A stretch of 64,000 nucleotides of DNA. Source: Hoplostethus atlanticus. Lineage: Eukaryota; Chordata; Actinopteri; Trachichthyiformes; Trachichthyidae. The notes below the pieces were generated by a model. It made no database searches and was not told the DNA's origin. It saw only the letters and a list, made by a program, of their open reading frames with translations. Both the position numbers and the translations under genes were made by a program. The stretch spans positions 8,997,501 to 9,061,500 of the forward strand of contig JAXDDX010000001.1 in assembly GCA_034670405.1 (NCBI GenBank), in the 5' to 3' direction. Below are positions 1-15,080 of the stretch, piece after piece. Position 1 is the stretch's first letter, and each line of letters starts with the position of its first letter.

Positions 1-439
1 ATCAGCAAGTTAAGCATAAAAGACCTTTGATTAACCTTCAGCGCTCTTGTTTGGATGAGAGGTTTAAAGAAAAGAGCAGCCTCATCAGTGATTGGATGCA
101 TATTGATGTGTTTTTGTGCGTTGTGACGGGTTGACTAGGTCGGGTGCCAGCCAGGTTGAAGCCTGACAAAGTTAAGTCAAAGTCAAATTCCTTAGAATTA
201 AAGGTCAAACCCACAAAGGATACACACACTTGAAACATAAGATTCAACTCATGCACCCTTGCAACTGTTTCCCAGGTGCAAAGTTTGACATATAAATGAG
301 CACATCCCAGGGTTGATCGACTTTTATTTGAGTGTACACACTGTGTACCTCACCAGGGCCCCCACCAAGACCCATACACTGCCCCTCTTATGCACACACA
401 CACACACACTCACACACTTAGGTAAAGACTACACATAAT

Positions 440-702
440 TTATATTATATTACATACATACAATTTCCCTTTTTTTTTTACTATATTCTTATTTCCAAGT
501 GCTCTTACTGTAAATATTGTGTTGGTTTTTATATAGAGCTCTTACTGTGACATTGTAAATATTGTGTTGTTTTTTTTATTGTAAATAGTGTGAACCTGTT
601 ATTTTGCCCTTTGCACATTCCTGCTGAGCATTGCCACTTTTGCATTTCACTGCACACCTCGTGTGTGTATGTGACAAATAAACTTCTTGAATCTTGAATC
701 TT
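440..702 (+). repeat. LINE 3' end relic (L2/CR1-like tail)
   Basis: AT-rich stretch ending in a short tandem tail of TTGAATC-type units (about 685-702) directly after ACAAATAAACTT. Fish L2/CR1-clade LINEs typically end in such short tandem repeats. Upstream there is a partial internal duplication around the phrase TGTAAATATTGTGTTG. No open frame is left. The family assignment rests on the tail form only. Bases 1-439 hold a short CA run (393-409) and nothing else I can identify. Confidence 0.5.
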
Positions 703-989
703 GTTGTTCATGTTCACTCCTGGTCCTGGTTGAAGCAGTGCAGCATCTCAGGAGTTTTCTGTCTGGTCCTATCGCGACCTGCGGATAGGGCATCCAGCGC
801 TTCAGCCATCTCTTTGCTCTCTACCAGTACTTGAGTAAATTGTGCACTGCTGTCAGACCTGCTTTTATTAACAACTTTGACCTGTTATGGTCATATAAGG
901 ATGCACTGAAGAGGGATGGCTCGCCCCATAATAGCAGGGGCACGTAGCTTCTGACCATTTTAAGGAAGCCTCCATCAGATCATAACAGC

Positions 990-1965
990 AGGTCAGTGCT
1001 ACTCAAATCAATAATGATATCACACAGACTCACATCATCGGTGCCATTTGAAATCATCGTACATGGTACATTGTATATTGACAATATCTTTCGTTCTGAT
1101 AATAAGTGCATTATTTTTGACGTATCTTTTAAAGTTGATATTTCACAGCATAAACAAACCATCCGCTCAGCAAACAAATTCATATCTGCCTTTACACAAA
1201 TAAGTGAAAGCAGTCCTATGATTGCTTCTGCACTCAGAAATGATCTGGTCAAATGCTTCAATGATGTATGTTCCTCAGCCTTGGATGCCACCGCACCGTT
1301 GAAAACCAGGTCAGTTTGCGTACCTAACACATCTTCATGGCTTCATGATACAAGAAATGAGAATGCAGAAAAGCTGCAAATATATATATTTTTTTTATTT
1401 ATCACGAAAGACCAAATGTGTAAGTATCAGAAAGCAGTGACGGATGTGAGTGGTAAACTTCTGAAATCTGATTTCCAAACATTGTGATAACTCAGTAGTA
1501 CTTTTCAAGGTGATCAGCGCTGCTGTTAACTCCTCCCCTAGTCACACTACTAAAGCCTCCCCAGAGAAGTGGGAGGAGTTCTTGGTCTTCTTCACCAAAA
1601 AGGTAGAAAACATTAGATCTCTTAAATGTCCCTCAGTCTAGACTCAGGACTAAAGGTGTTTGTGCTTTTGCCATCAGGGCTCCTAGACTGTGAAACAACC
1701 TGCCTGAGGAATTCAGGCTTGCCAAGTCAGTATCATCTTTTAATTCACTTCTTAAAACAAACTTCTTGATCCTGTATATTTTTTGATCCTGCTCACTTTT
1801 GATCTTGTGTTTCATTTATGTATTTATTTATCCTTATTTTAATGTATTTTCTGTTGCTTGTGCTTATTTTGTCTCCTAATGATGTATTTTACTTTTCTTG
1901 TTTTTATGTCTTCCCATAAAGCACTTTGTCAACTCTGACACATAAAGTTTATTGTTATTGTTATT
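990..1965 (+). mobile_element. L2-clade LINE relic, internally deleted
   Basis: The plus frame at 996-1487 reads like the segment after the endonuclease domain of fish L2 LINEs: SDNKCIIFDVSF, then a run ending in LDATAPLKTRSV, then a SSWL block and YQKAVTDV. The remaining open frame is 163 codons. At 1560-1620 a short match to the EKW..F..FFTKKVE region follows. From about 1640 the sequence jumps to the L2 C-terminus (a frame reading FAIRAPRL followed by a stop, then NNLPEE-like and LAKSVSSF). It ends at an AT-rich tail running into a TTA/TAG microsatellite at 1950-2040. Most of the reverse transcriptase is missing, so the element is dead. An antisense frame at 980-1330 is a shadow of it. Confidence 0.75.
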
Positions 1966-1979
1966 ATGATTATTATTAT

Positions 1980-2011
<32 letters not shown>

Positions 2012-2040
2012 TTATTAGTATTGGTATTAGTATTAGTATA
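1950..2040. repeat. TTA/TAG trinucleotide microsatellite
   Basis: Imperfect run of ATT, AGT and ATTAGT units directly after the L2 tail. It probably grew from the AT-rich tail of that LINE. Confidence 0.85.
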
Positions 2041-2200
2041 TTATTACTGTAGGTGTGTTTGTGTCTACGTTCTACCTATAGTATGTGTAGTCGCGTGTGT
2101 GTGTGTGTGTGTGTTCTCGTTAGTGCATGTGGTCAAGCGTGGATTAATTAGCAGTAATGTAATTCACACTGTCACCTCTCATTAGTTTCAAAGTGCAGGA

Positions 2201-2620
2201 CCCCCCCCCCCCCACCCCACTCAGTATCCCTCTCCCCCTCTCTCCTCTCTTTGCTCCCTCTCTCACCTTCTCTGCCCTCCCCTATCCCTTTTTGTCTTAC
2301 CCCTTCTCTCCTTACGCACTCTCTACTCCACAACAAAAAAACACAATCTGTCCCTTATTGTCTCCCACTCTTTCTGTCTCCCTCTCTCTCCTATATTCTC
2401 CTCCTGTCAATTTCTCTGTCAATGACTCTTTATGGCAGTCTGTCCTCTCATCCTCCTGTCGCATTTCATTCCCGTCTCTCAGCCCTACATTACCTTACCC
2501 ATCTTATCCTTTATCCTTTTGTTTTTACCCTACAACCCTGTCTCCAACTTTTGACAAGGCTTTCGCCCTCTTACTGTCACCGTGTCTCTCTCTCGCTCTC
2601 TCTCAACCTTGCATAGACTC
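2201..2620. repeat. C13 homopolymer and long pyrimidine-rich tract
   Basis: Starts with thirteen C (2201-2213), followed by about 400 bases that are almost only C and T on the plus strand (CTCTCC, CCCTCTC). Two overlapping plus-strand open frames here (2193-2792 and 2251-2616) encode only Ser, Leu and Pro runs and are composition artefacts. A GA run at 2672-2692 follows. A GT run lies just before at 2095-2114. Confidence 0.8.
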
Positions 2621-3141
2621 ATTCATGCTACAATACACACTGACAGATTACAGAGTGAGACTGTGCGTGTCAGAGAGAGAGAGAGAGAGAGACATAGCAC
2701 ACAGTAAGAGGGTGAAAGGCATGTCAAGATTGAGTGAAGGCAATCTGTTTCTATTAGCTGTTATTCATGGGAGAAAAAGTACTGGCTCGTAATAGATGGA
2801 TAATGTGATATAACATAATGAATGAATTTCACTTGCTTTTTTATTGCTTGACCATTTCAACTTTACAATTCAGCCACAATTGTAATATTGCAACCATCTG
2901 TGTTTTTTTTTTTTTCATTTTCTGACAAAGGACAGAAAATAGATATAACCCTTGGCCTGGACCATGACCACATCTCCACCTGTCCTCTGATCAGATCCTA
3001 CCATAATGCTGTGACATACTGAAGGGAACTAACTGGTCTATGTGAAATCCTCCTCATGAATGAGAGTGATACATCTCTGCTTAATAATATAGAATGAGAC
3101 ATGGAGAGGCATATTTCACCTTCATTGGGTCATTAGGAGAT

Positions 3142-3143
<2 letters not shown>

Positions 3144-3180
<37 letters not shown>
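3144..3180. repeat. (CA)n microsatellite
   Basis: Uninterrupted CA dinucleotide run of about 37 bases. The surrounding stretch 2700-4065 has no gene that I can support. It also holds a short CA run at 3903-3920. Confidence 0.9.
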
Positions 3181-3182
<2 letters not shown>

Positions 3183-4068
3183 AAAGAGAGAATCACAAAG
3201 AACAGGGGTAATTAGTGAATGAGAGCGATCTGGCGGACGGGACAAATTAGGAGTGACATACTGCGTGCTTTCCTGTCAATGTTTGCTAAGGTTTTAGAAC
3301 AAAGAGAAGTCTTTCAAATGACGAGTGCATCTGAAAGACAAAACAATCACATTCAACGTGTTCCACCGTACAGATTGATGGTCTGCCAAACACCAGTCAC
3401 TGCTCTTTTTGGCAGGTTGTTACTGTGTGTGTGTCCTTTCTGATTGCCCAGGTAGACTGAGGACATGTACGTGAGACACTGTAAAGACGAGCCCAACAAT
3501 AAGTCATGATTGATTCTGTCCCCTGCCAGTTGGAGGAGGAGACAAACGCATTCCCCACAGGGACTAGTGAGATAGATTGTGTACCAAGAACGCCATTGTT
3601 ACTGAAAAGCACATTTTCCCTGACACGGCAACGCTATTTCTCCTCCTCTTCTCACAATGACAAATACTTTCAGCCTGATGGATAGTATTGTTTCTAATCA
3701 CACCCTGTCTCTCTTTGTTTCTCTTTCCCCCAGCCGAACACACACACACAGATATACAGCAGTTAAATGCATTAAAGTTATACAAGGAGAGAAAGAGATG
3801 CTTTACACATTTCACAGTCCACATACCTCCCATCATCTTCATCAAAGTTAGCAGGGATGAGATTTGAGCTTAAAACATGGTCCACCCACTGCTATTATAT
3901 ATACACACACACACACACACAGACATGTCCATGCACGTGCGCACTCGTGCACAGGTAACAAAATAGCAACCATGATTAACTAAAAAAAGAAGTAATAATA
4001 CTTAAAAAAAAGAAGAAATACAGATGAAGAGTTGCATTCCAAAATAACATATTTCATATATGTACATA

Positions 4069-5115
4069 GGTCCCTTTCACACATGCAGTGCAACCCTGAA
4101 CTTATCTAGACATTACTCAGAGGGGTTGTATGTGTGAACGCAAATGTCCGAATCAGTTGGTCTGGAAGTCAAACGGCCTTTACCCCCAGCACCCTAGTCT
4201 AAAATCTGTTTTCTCGCCGAGTGAGCCCAACGGCACTGCGGATACGTCTAACTACATTTAGTATTGACATCAACGCAAAAACAGCCACTGAGAGTGAGTC
4301 GGTCACTTCGTCCGCTATCTTCGTGCTGTAAACAAAACACTGCGATTTCCGCAGCGTACTTTTTGTCACGCCCTCCACCTCTGCCTCCTAGCAGTCCCTA
4401 CCTGTCTGTCTCTGTCTGTGTGTGCGTGTATGTTGGCGGGCGTGGCTCCAGTCTCCGGCTCCTCCCTGCATCATCACCTCATCCCGATCACCTGCTCTAC
4501 CCCGCACACCTGCTATCCATCATCTCATCACCACCAGCTATAAGAACCCCGGCTTTTCATCCACTCATCGCCAGATCGTTGTTTGTACTACTCAGTCAGT
4601 CTCGTTTCTCGGCCGCGTTGCAGAGTTTCTCTCAGAGTTCCCTTTTGCCTACTAATCCTGATATCCTCTATCCAGATCCAGTCTCCTTCCCTGCTCCCGT
4701 CTGCCGACCTCACCACCGCCCGTCTACCCTGCCTGTCTGTCTGTCTCCCGGACCCCTGCTTGTCGCCTGTCTGCCTGTCTGTCTCCCGGATCCCTGCTTG
4801 TCACCTGTTTGCCTGCCTCCCTACTCCACTCCCCCGCTCCTGCACCAGCCCTGCTTCCCCTTGCCATCCCTGCGTTACCTTCCTGTGTGAACTGTCTCCT
4901 AGTAAACCTGGTTTTGTTCCTAACTCCGTCTCTGTGTTCTGTGGTTTGCACTTGGGTCCTGTACACGATCGTAACACTTTTTGCATCATGTCCTGTCTCC
5001 CGCACGCTATACCCAGGCCCTGCCCCTTGCCTAAACTACCCGGAGTATTTTCTGTTGTTGTGAACGCATCTGAAACGGACGTTCTCCGGTGGTGTGCTGT
5101 ATGTGTGGAAGGGCA
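4069..5115. mobile_element. Non-autonomous DNA transposon split by a solo LTR
   Basis: The outer ends form an imperfect terminal inverted repeat. The left end reads CCCTTTCACACATGCAG (from 4072). The right end, read in reverse complement from about 5112, gives CCCTTCCACACATACAG. Inside, both halves carry a GTGAACGCA motif (about 4135 and 5062). Without the LTR and one copy of its target site the element would be about 430 bp. No transposase frame and no clear target-site duplication are seen, so the superfamily is unknown. Confidence 0.5.
4364..4976 (+). mobile_element. Solo LTR of a fish Gypsy-like retrotransposon
   Basis: A 613-bp unit that begins TGTCACGCC, ends CGATCGTAACA (TG...CA ends), and is flanked by an exact 5-bp duplication CTTTT (4359-4363 and 4977-4981). 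A TATAAGA promoter-like box lies near 4539, which suggests plus orientation. A CT-rich second half carries a tandem duplication of about 42 bp built on CTGTCTCCCGGA (4731-4815). There is no internal region, primer-binding site or gag/pol, so it is a recombination product with one LTR left. Open frames reported here (4264-5188) are fortuitous. Confidence 0.8.
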
Positions 5116-7636
<2,521 letters not shown>

Positions 7637-7645
7637 CCCCCCCCC

Positions 7646-9101
7646 GTTGGAGTTTATGATGTGTTGACAGCTCTTTGAACTGTAGGGTTTAGTATTCGTG
7701 AGATATTCAAGCAGCTAGCTAGAAGTGATGTGGATCTAATGCGCTTTTGACAGAGCGAGAGAGAGACAGAGAGATGACTTTATTATCTGACTATAAATTG
7801 ACAGGAATTTTCCAATCCCAACCACTCTAATGTTTTAGAGTGAGTGTACTGAGTGAGGGCAACTGATTGCTGAAAGCTGAAACCTAGAACTGTATAAAAA
7901 CATCAATTTTGAGAGGTGATATATAATGTTATTTCTCATCTCACTGATTTTTTTTAAAGCTTCTGTAAATTGGCCACATAGTGTTGTCTAGTTTTTTTCA
8001 TTTTGTTGTTTCTTTCTTTGTAAGAAGCACTTTTTTGACAGTGTGCATTGTTAATAGCGAGTAATGAAAAGAAACCTGAATGAATTCACTGACTCCGCTT
8101 GACCCACAGTCATTATATCTGAATCCAAGGATAGCTAACATTAATAAACTAGCACAGCGTTGACAAGCCATTAAAAAAGTGCTTCGAAGCCTGCTCCATT
8201 TAAAATAGAAATAGGCTGTGTCAGAGAAAATGGATACAGATGTGGTTTTGGAGGGCGAGACAGTGGTTGCTGTAATGATTGTCGCAAGGCATAACAGATG
8301 CCTGTCTGTCTGTCTGTCTGTCTGTCTGACTGTCAATCTTTCATTGTTCTGTTGTCTGCTATTGAATGTGACTCAACTTCAGCCTTGTTTCTTGTTTCTC
8401 CTTTTCTTTTCCTCTCAAGTAGTTTCTCAGCAACCATCCCTCTGTTGGTCAATCAGCAGTCCATCCCTCCCCCTCACTCTCTTCTTTTAATGCTCTTAAT
8501 AGTTGAGTCTCTGTGAGTCCCTCTAACACACAAGGAGAGGAGGGAGTAAGCGGAGGCAGTGAGGGAGGCATGGAAGGAGGCGGCAAACGGAGGTAGTGCG
8601 TTGTAATGAGCACTAAGCAATGGAAGCTGACAGCATTGTCCTTTTTTGTTTTTGTTTTTTGACACCGTTCTGACAGATCCGAGGCGTTGAGACAACACTC
8701 ATGAGAGAGGGATGGATGCTGACAAACTGAAGTCATACTCCATACTGAAATCAGAGGAGAGGGAAACAGTAAGGTCTCTAATCACCCAGAAGTCCACAGC
8801 CCAGCTCAGAGAGAAAATAAGCTAGATAAACACAGAAAAAAGGGGAAGGAGAGGAGGAGAAGACAGGACTGCCAAAAGCGATGTTACATCCCTCATTTTC
8901 ATCTTTCAGTTCCCATTCTTTCTCGGTGGCTGTAGTGCCAACGCCGTCCCCAGAACGGCTCCGGGCTCTGCAGAGCTACATATTTGTTTTATTTCCATTT
9001 ACCATAATAAAACATCCTTCCCTGCCAACGCTCTGTCCTATGTGAACCTGCATTGAACCCATAGTTTCTGCATAGGAATTGAATGCTCACAATTACTTAC
9101 A

Positions 9102-9170
<69 letters not shown>

Positions 9171-11090
9171 TTTCTTGTTTTGTTGTCTTCTCTTTGTCCT
9201 CTCTCTGCCCCCAGCTATACACACCCCATCTCCCACAGCACCTGGAGAAAAGGTGCAGGATGTATTGCCAATTTGTGTGTGTGTGTGTATATAAGACCTA
9301 GTGTGCCCCTGCTGATGGCCTCGTGCACCATAAGGACCTCTCTATCTGATCTGCCCCATCTGCTATCAAGACAGGTAGTGTCTACGCCTGAGGGAGAACT
9401 CTCTTTTTCCCTCTGTCTTTCTGCCTCTCTCAATCTGTCTCTCTCCCTCTGTTTTACACACACACACACACACACATGCTCACACACCACTGTACCAGGG
9501 CATGGAGTGCTTGTTATTGAGACATCTGACAGACTGTAGACTGACTGGCATCAGTTATCCAACTGTAACAGATGATGATGAGGACGCAGGTCAGTGTTCT
9601 TTGTCCCCATCTTTTTCCTGCCCTGGAAGACCTTTGCTTTTATTTTGCACTGATGTCTGAAACTATGCTGGACTACACTTTAACAGTACGTACAGGCTCA
9701 CTAGGCACAGTAAGCCCTATTCTTAGCTTGTAGTGTGGATAGTCTATCAGGGTTTCTTCCAGCTCTGGGGGGTAAATTGATGCATATTTCAGAATCGGTA
9801 AAAGATCACTTGATTTTCCAAGTACAATAAAGATACAGCAATATGTGTTGGTGACATTGCTGCAGAGATACACACCTTACAAGGACTTCAGAATAGAAAG
9901 TGGACATTACATATCACTGCACATATATGCAAAAAAAAATCACTATGTATATTTTTGCAACATGGCATGCAGTAGGGTGAAGCTGTAGGGGAGCTTCCAG
10001 CAAGGATATAAAAGGCAGATATACTGCAGGTTTTCAAAGCAGCAGGAAATAAAACAAAGACAAAGTCAGTGCAGCTTTCATAGTCCACTTGTTGATGGAG
10101 CCATGATAACTTCATTCAAGCATCTCTGGAGCACTATGATGTCAGGTATGTAAAGATATGAGTGACATCACTCTCTGGGAAATGCAGCTCAAGGGGAATT
10201 TGTTAGAGATAACACAGAGGAAATGTTCACTGCACCTCTTTTTGATATAAGAAAATGCATTTAAAGTGCAATCTCAGGACTCATTCTGCAATTCGTAGGA
10301 GTGCTGCCGCTGGAACCATCAGGCAGAGCTTTTTGATTATTGAAGGACCTCTCAGTTCTCTGTGTCTTATTTTCACTGCTGCAGCAGACAATCTGTCATT
10401 ACTGAGTGTGAAAACTTTTTGGAACTTTTGGAAATTTCTATTGCAAATTCTTCCAGGGCAGGATGACATTGCGCCGGTCTGTCAAGGCTAACTGAATTTC
10501 AACTGAAAAAGTCCTTCGTTAAATCAGCTCTGAGCACAGGTCAGCACAGAATCACATGGTGATTTTTGATCGGAGCATATTCAGTGTATAGTCCAAGCAA
10601 GCGCAATGTATACTCAAAGCTGACTCAAAGGTAAACAGCAGTATGCACTAGTTGCATAGAGGAATGCCCGCAATGCCAACAAGATGTTTTTGAGGTGATG
10701 AATGTAGCTTCCAACAGAAACATTTTTCACAAAGTGTCATGTACCTTTTGAAGAAAAATAATTGACTTGAATGTCAAGGTGCCCCTTAAGAAAAAAAACT
10801 CTTTCACCACATCTCAGATGCACTGAGGAGGAAACTGGAAGCGGGCCTGGGGGACAGTGAAGAGAGTGAGGGAGAAATACCCATTATATACAAGAAATGT
10901 CAAGGTATTCTTTTAATCGTTCAACAAGTGTCTGTACCTTAGCTTTTTCTCTTCCTCTGTCCCTCTCTCTCCATCCCTTCATCCCTCCATCTCTGCCAAG
11001 GACACCATCCCTGCTGTCGTTACCATGGAGACAAGCCCAGAAGGGCTGTGGGCGAGACATGTGAGGGACTGTGGGTGACTGTGTTTATGT
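7646..11090. other. Gene-free stretch with small microsatellites
   Basis: Holds a TGTC run (8302-8328), a CT array broken by CG dinucleotides (9104-9170) and a CA run (9456-9476). Nothing else is recognised. Frames near 8218-8736 and 9079-9539 are driven by these repeats. Confidence 0.5.
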
Positions 11091-11545
11091 GTGGGTGTGT
11101 GTGTATGTGTTTGTGTGTGCATGAGTGTGTATGCATAAGCATGTGTGTGTGTGTGTGTGTGTGTGTAAATGTTTGGACATTTGTTTTCTTCTTGATTTTA
11201 TTACCCAGCGAAAATTTCAAAGTAAAGTGTCACTCACTGGTGGATTTGAATTACTTTATCAGACAGCTGAGGTAGGAAGTGGGAGGTGGGGTGGAGAGGG
11301 GTGTGTGTGTGTGTGTGTAATTCTATTAGTTGTATCATATTGTTAATTTGTGTGGTCATATTTTGTTTTGAAAAGCTGATAAAAGAATTGTGTTTGGAAT
11401 AGTGTGAAAAGTGTTTTTTTCTAAGTGTAGTTTTGTTAAGGTCCATATGCTATTGGCTGCTGTCTTTGGCACAAGTATAGATATGCAAGTATAGATATGC
11501 ATCAAACTGAAGTATAATAATTCAATTTTGATGTATCCTGCTTCC

Positions 11546-11594
<49 letters not shown>
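11091..11594. repeat. Cluster of (GT)n arrays
   Basis: Three GT arrays within 500 bases: a compound array at 11091-11166, a short one at 11300-11318 and a pure one at 11548-11594. Between them lies AT-rich unique sequence. Confidence 0.85.
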
Positions 11595-11595
<1 letters not shown>

Positions 11596-11639
11596 ATTGA
11601 CAGCAGTAATGCAGAGACGAGACAAAAGTGTCATTTCCC

Positions 11640-11880
11640 CCCACCGCTCTTCCCATTAAGAGATGGTTATGTCTCCCTCTCACCATTCTTGTCTTAAAAA
11701 GCCTACTAATGGCCCAACATCAAAGTCCTGTTTTTCCCGCCAGCAAATGGAGGCTTGTTGCAGTTCTACATGTATTATGTGAGAGCTTGTGTGCATTGCT
11801 GGATGAGGCCTACCTCTGCGATAGATTTATGGAATTGGCTGCATTGCACCATTTCATTCATTTGCATTAGGGGATCTTTT
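11640..11880. promoter_or_regulatory. Possible conserved non-coding block
   Basis: Unique sequence without microsatellites that stays open for 80 codons in one plus frame (11628-11870), but the translation resembles no protein I know. Balanced composition and a lack of repeats beside microsatellite-rich DNA suggest constraint. This is inference only. Confidence 0.2.
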
Positions 11881-12605
11881 GTTTTCATTTAAAGTCATGC
11901 GTTGAATGCAAGCCATCTAAAGCTTGTGTTGAGAACCTGAGGGACACAGAAAGGAAGAATAGTATCCTGATATGAACTAGAACAACACAGCAAACATTTT
12001 CTTCTCTGTCATCACAGAGAAGGTGCAAAAACAAGAACCAAAAACAAGAAGATTTAGTGGGGTATCAGTCAAACTTCAAGTGATGTATATACAGACATGC
12101 ACGTATATACACACAATACACATTACAAGAGAGAGAAATGTATTTTCAATGTAAACAGTTGCACTGTAAATTGTATTATTTGTGATCCAGAGGCCTGTTT
12201 ATTATTGCGTACCTAACACCTCTGACTTTTGAAGTCGGGTTCTGTAGCTTGTGTAAACATCCCTTCACCCGTGATACCATCCATACCTCTGATGTTGCAA
12301 TCGAACAGCCATACCCACTGATGTCTCGCTGTTCCTCCACTCTTTGAATTACCTTGTTATTTCCCTCTCATGGATGGATAGCTTTTAAAGGCCCTCATGT
12401 TTACACACTCATAATTCTTGTAGCTACTTTTCCTTTTAAGTTTTAAGTTTCAGAAAGTGATGAAGACGGTGGGAATGGTGAAAGTAGGAGCAAGCAGGAG
12501 AGTAAGACAGTGAGAAATAGAGACTAATATACTGTAGGTAATTACCCCCATTATACAGCCATATATTCACCCAGACAGAGGATCAATTTTATCATAGCAG
12601 CCTAC

Positions 12606-12632
12606 TGTGTGTGTGTGTGTGTGTGTGTGTGT
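12606..12632. repeat. (GT)n microsatellite
   Basis: Pure GT run. A second GTGTGAGTGC-type imperfect array lies at 12776-12822. The rest of 11880-14990 shows no gene or transposon that I can name. Confidence 0.85.
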
Positions 12633-14997
12633 TTCTCTGTATGCGTATGCTTCCTGCTTTATATTGCCTCAGCTCCAGCCCTCTGGCATTGATGGAGCAT
12701 CATCATTATCACCTGGGCTGATGTTAAAGTGCCTCCTTGGCTAGACCCTGTCGACAGGCACTATTTGGTGTCAGAGTGTGTGTGAGTGCGTGTGTGAGTG
12801 CGTGTGCGTGTGCATGTGCGTGCAAGGGAATGTATTTTGCTATTGCATTGTTAGTAATTCCACGGCCACACTAACATGGCTTTACTGGCGGGTCCCTTAT
12901 GCAAACAAATGGCCTTCACTGGCAGGTTCAGTGAAGGGTGACGGTTGTATCTGGTTGCATCAGGCCAGGGAGTGATAGGCACAGCACATTCAGGAGAGAA
13001 ACAGTTCTGTTTCACTTACACTGTCAGACCCACCACAGGCCCCTACGTGCCAAGCTTTAGCTTCAGAGATTGTGACGATGATTTAATTGCTTTACACTTT
13101 GTTATTTAGCAATAACTGTATACAGTCACTGTGCATTGAATTTGTCTTGGCAACTAGATCACCTTTATCAAGGTCAGTTATTGGACAGTCTAGTCTCTGT
13201 CAGTATCCAGGCAACAACTCTGATTTAATAAAATAATTATAGTTAGGTTAACATGAGGAGAGAAGGATGGAGAAAAAAAGAGAAACAGATTATCTATAAT
13301 TGTCCACATTATTATCCACTATTATCCATATTATCCATAACACTATTATTATGAATTATCACTTATCTTTCTTATCAGCTTTAGCAATACAAAGCACTGA
13401 TAGTTCTACAGAGAGAGAAAGAAAAGAGACAGAGCAAGAGAGATTAACCTCAAAGAGCACCCCTCTCTGCCCTACTTCATCTTACTGTGATCATCGCTTT
13501 CAAATAATTTGCTGACCTAATAACGTTCACGTGCCTCAAAATGAGGTTATCCTGTTCCCTCAGATTGATAGATGCTGATCATGTAACTCAATCCCAGTTG
13601 TTACAGGTTGAGAGCCAGAACAATCTTATAACAGCAGCTTTTACACTGCTTTTGAAATATTATTAAACAAATATCAATATATACTGTACAACTTTCACAG
13701 TACGATGAGCGCACGCATTGGTACTATAGATTCAAACTACTTTCTCAGTACACATCAAACGTAGTACCTAATCATTGCCTTGCATTCTTACAAACTGGAA
13801 AATATATCATTCCATACCATACAGTTAACACACCCACAAACACAAACATAATAAACTCTTTCTCACACACATACACACACACAGGCATACCCACACGGTT
13901 TGTTCCGTATTCACCAAGAGCAACAGGTGTGACAGCGGTCCTCTGCTTGGAGAGTGAGTAGGTGTTTGTGTTTCGATGATTAGTTGAGGGTGAATGCATG
14001 CCAACACATTAGGCCCCATGCAGCCAAAACACACATTCAGTTTTGCCAACGTCCCAAGGGGGGTTTAGCAACTTCTCACCTACGCCCACTCACTGTAGAG
14101 TAATTGCCTGCATAACACCTAACAACTGCCTACCCTAACATGATGAGGCAAAGCTGAGCTCATCGATGAAAATATGTGCAAATAAACAGACTTGGGTTTT
14201 TTTCCAAAATTGTATCCTTGTGCTTGGAAAGCTTACAGTGTACTGCAGTCAGTATGGGCAGATTACTAAGCGTGTATGATTAAGTGTCTATGCTTCAGAA
14301 CCAATAATAAAGTCATTTTTGTATACTATATTTATATTGTATTTATATATTTTATGTTATCTAAATTTTAAGATTTTTATCTCTAAAAAAACAACAACAA
14401 AAAAACTTTTTGATCAGCAATTGAGATTTAAAAAAGGTGAGGGGTGCATTTTGGGGATTCTACAGTTTCCGCAATTTGTTTCTATTGGTCTTCATGCCCT
14501 TTAACTTGCTGAAACCATGTACAGACCATGTCATTCAATTCTGGTATAAATATAAACTGGGATTGCAAAAATGTTCCAAAGCACCAAGATTTGCAAAATA
14601 CATTTTTTTTACACAGTTAAGACATTTTACACGGTCAACTTGCTAGCTGGGTAATTCTCCCTGTTGAAATAGCCCCCATAGAGCTTTACAGTCTGTCCAA
14701 ACATAGCAGCCCAGACAGTGGAGCTGTCCCTTCAGCACCATCCCCTAGTCCCAGCCTGCATCTGTTCGGCACAGCAGTCCTCCATGCTGAATAATGCACA
14801 TGCTGACACTGTGTTTGGGAGCTGTTGAGTTCATCCCAAGCTAACACAGCATCACCATTTCACACACATAAGCTCTATAGCTCAGCATGTATAATGCATG
14901 TTCCCCAGCCCGTATGCGTTTGCAGTATGCCTGCTGGGGAGGAGAACAGAGACAGACAGACCCGGCAGCCCCAGGGAGTCAAACAAGCGAAGGGGAA

Positions 14998-15080
14998 AAG
15001 TTGATTATAAGGCTCTTAACGACTCCGCTAATTACCATTGGTGCTAATTAGCTGGAGCTCCAAGTTAACTGCATGGAGGG
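14998..15080. promoter_or_regulatory. TAATTA-rich enhancer-like block
   Basis: Within about 80 bases there are TGATTATAAGG, CCGCTAATTACCATTGG and GTGCTAATTAGCTGG, that is two TAATTA/TAATTAG homeodomain cores and a CCATTGG (inverted CCAAT) motif. The sequence is unique and repeat-free. Such blocks are typical of deeply conserved vertebrate enhancers. Conservation itself cannot be seen from one genome. Confidence 0.3.

Noticed and set aside
996..1487. 163-codon plus-strand frame as a host gene
   Set aside because: It matches the post-endonuclease region of L2 LINEs and is followed by the L2 3' end, so it is a transposon relic.
2193..2792. 199-codon Pro/Ser/Leu-rich frame
   Set aside because: Low-complexity pyrimidine tract; composition alone keeps it open.
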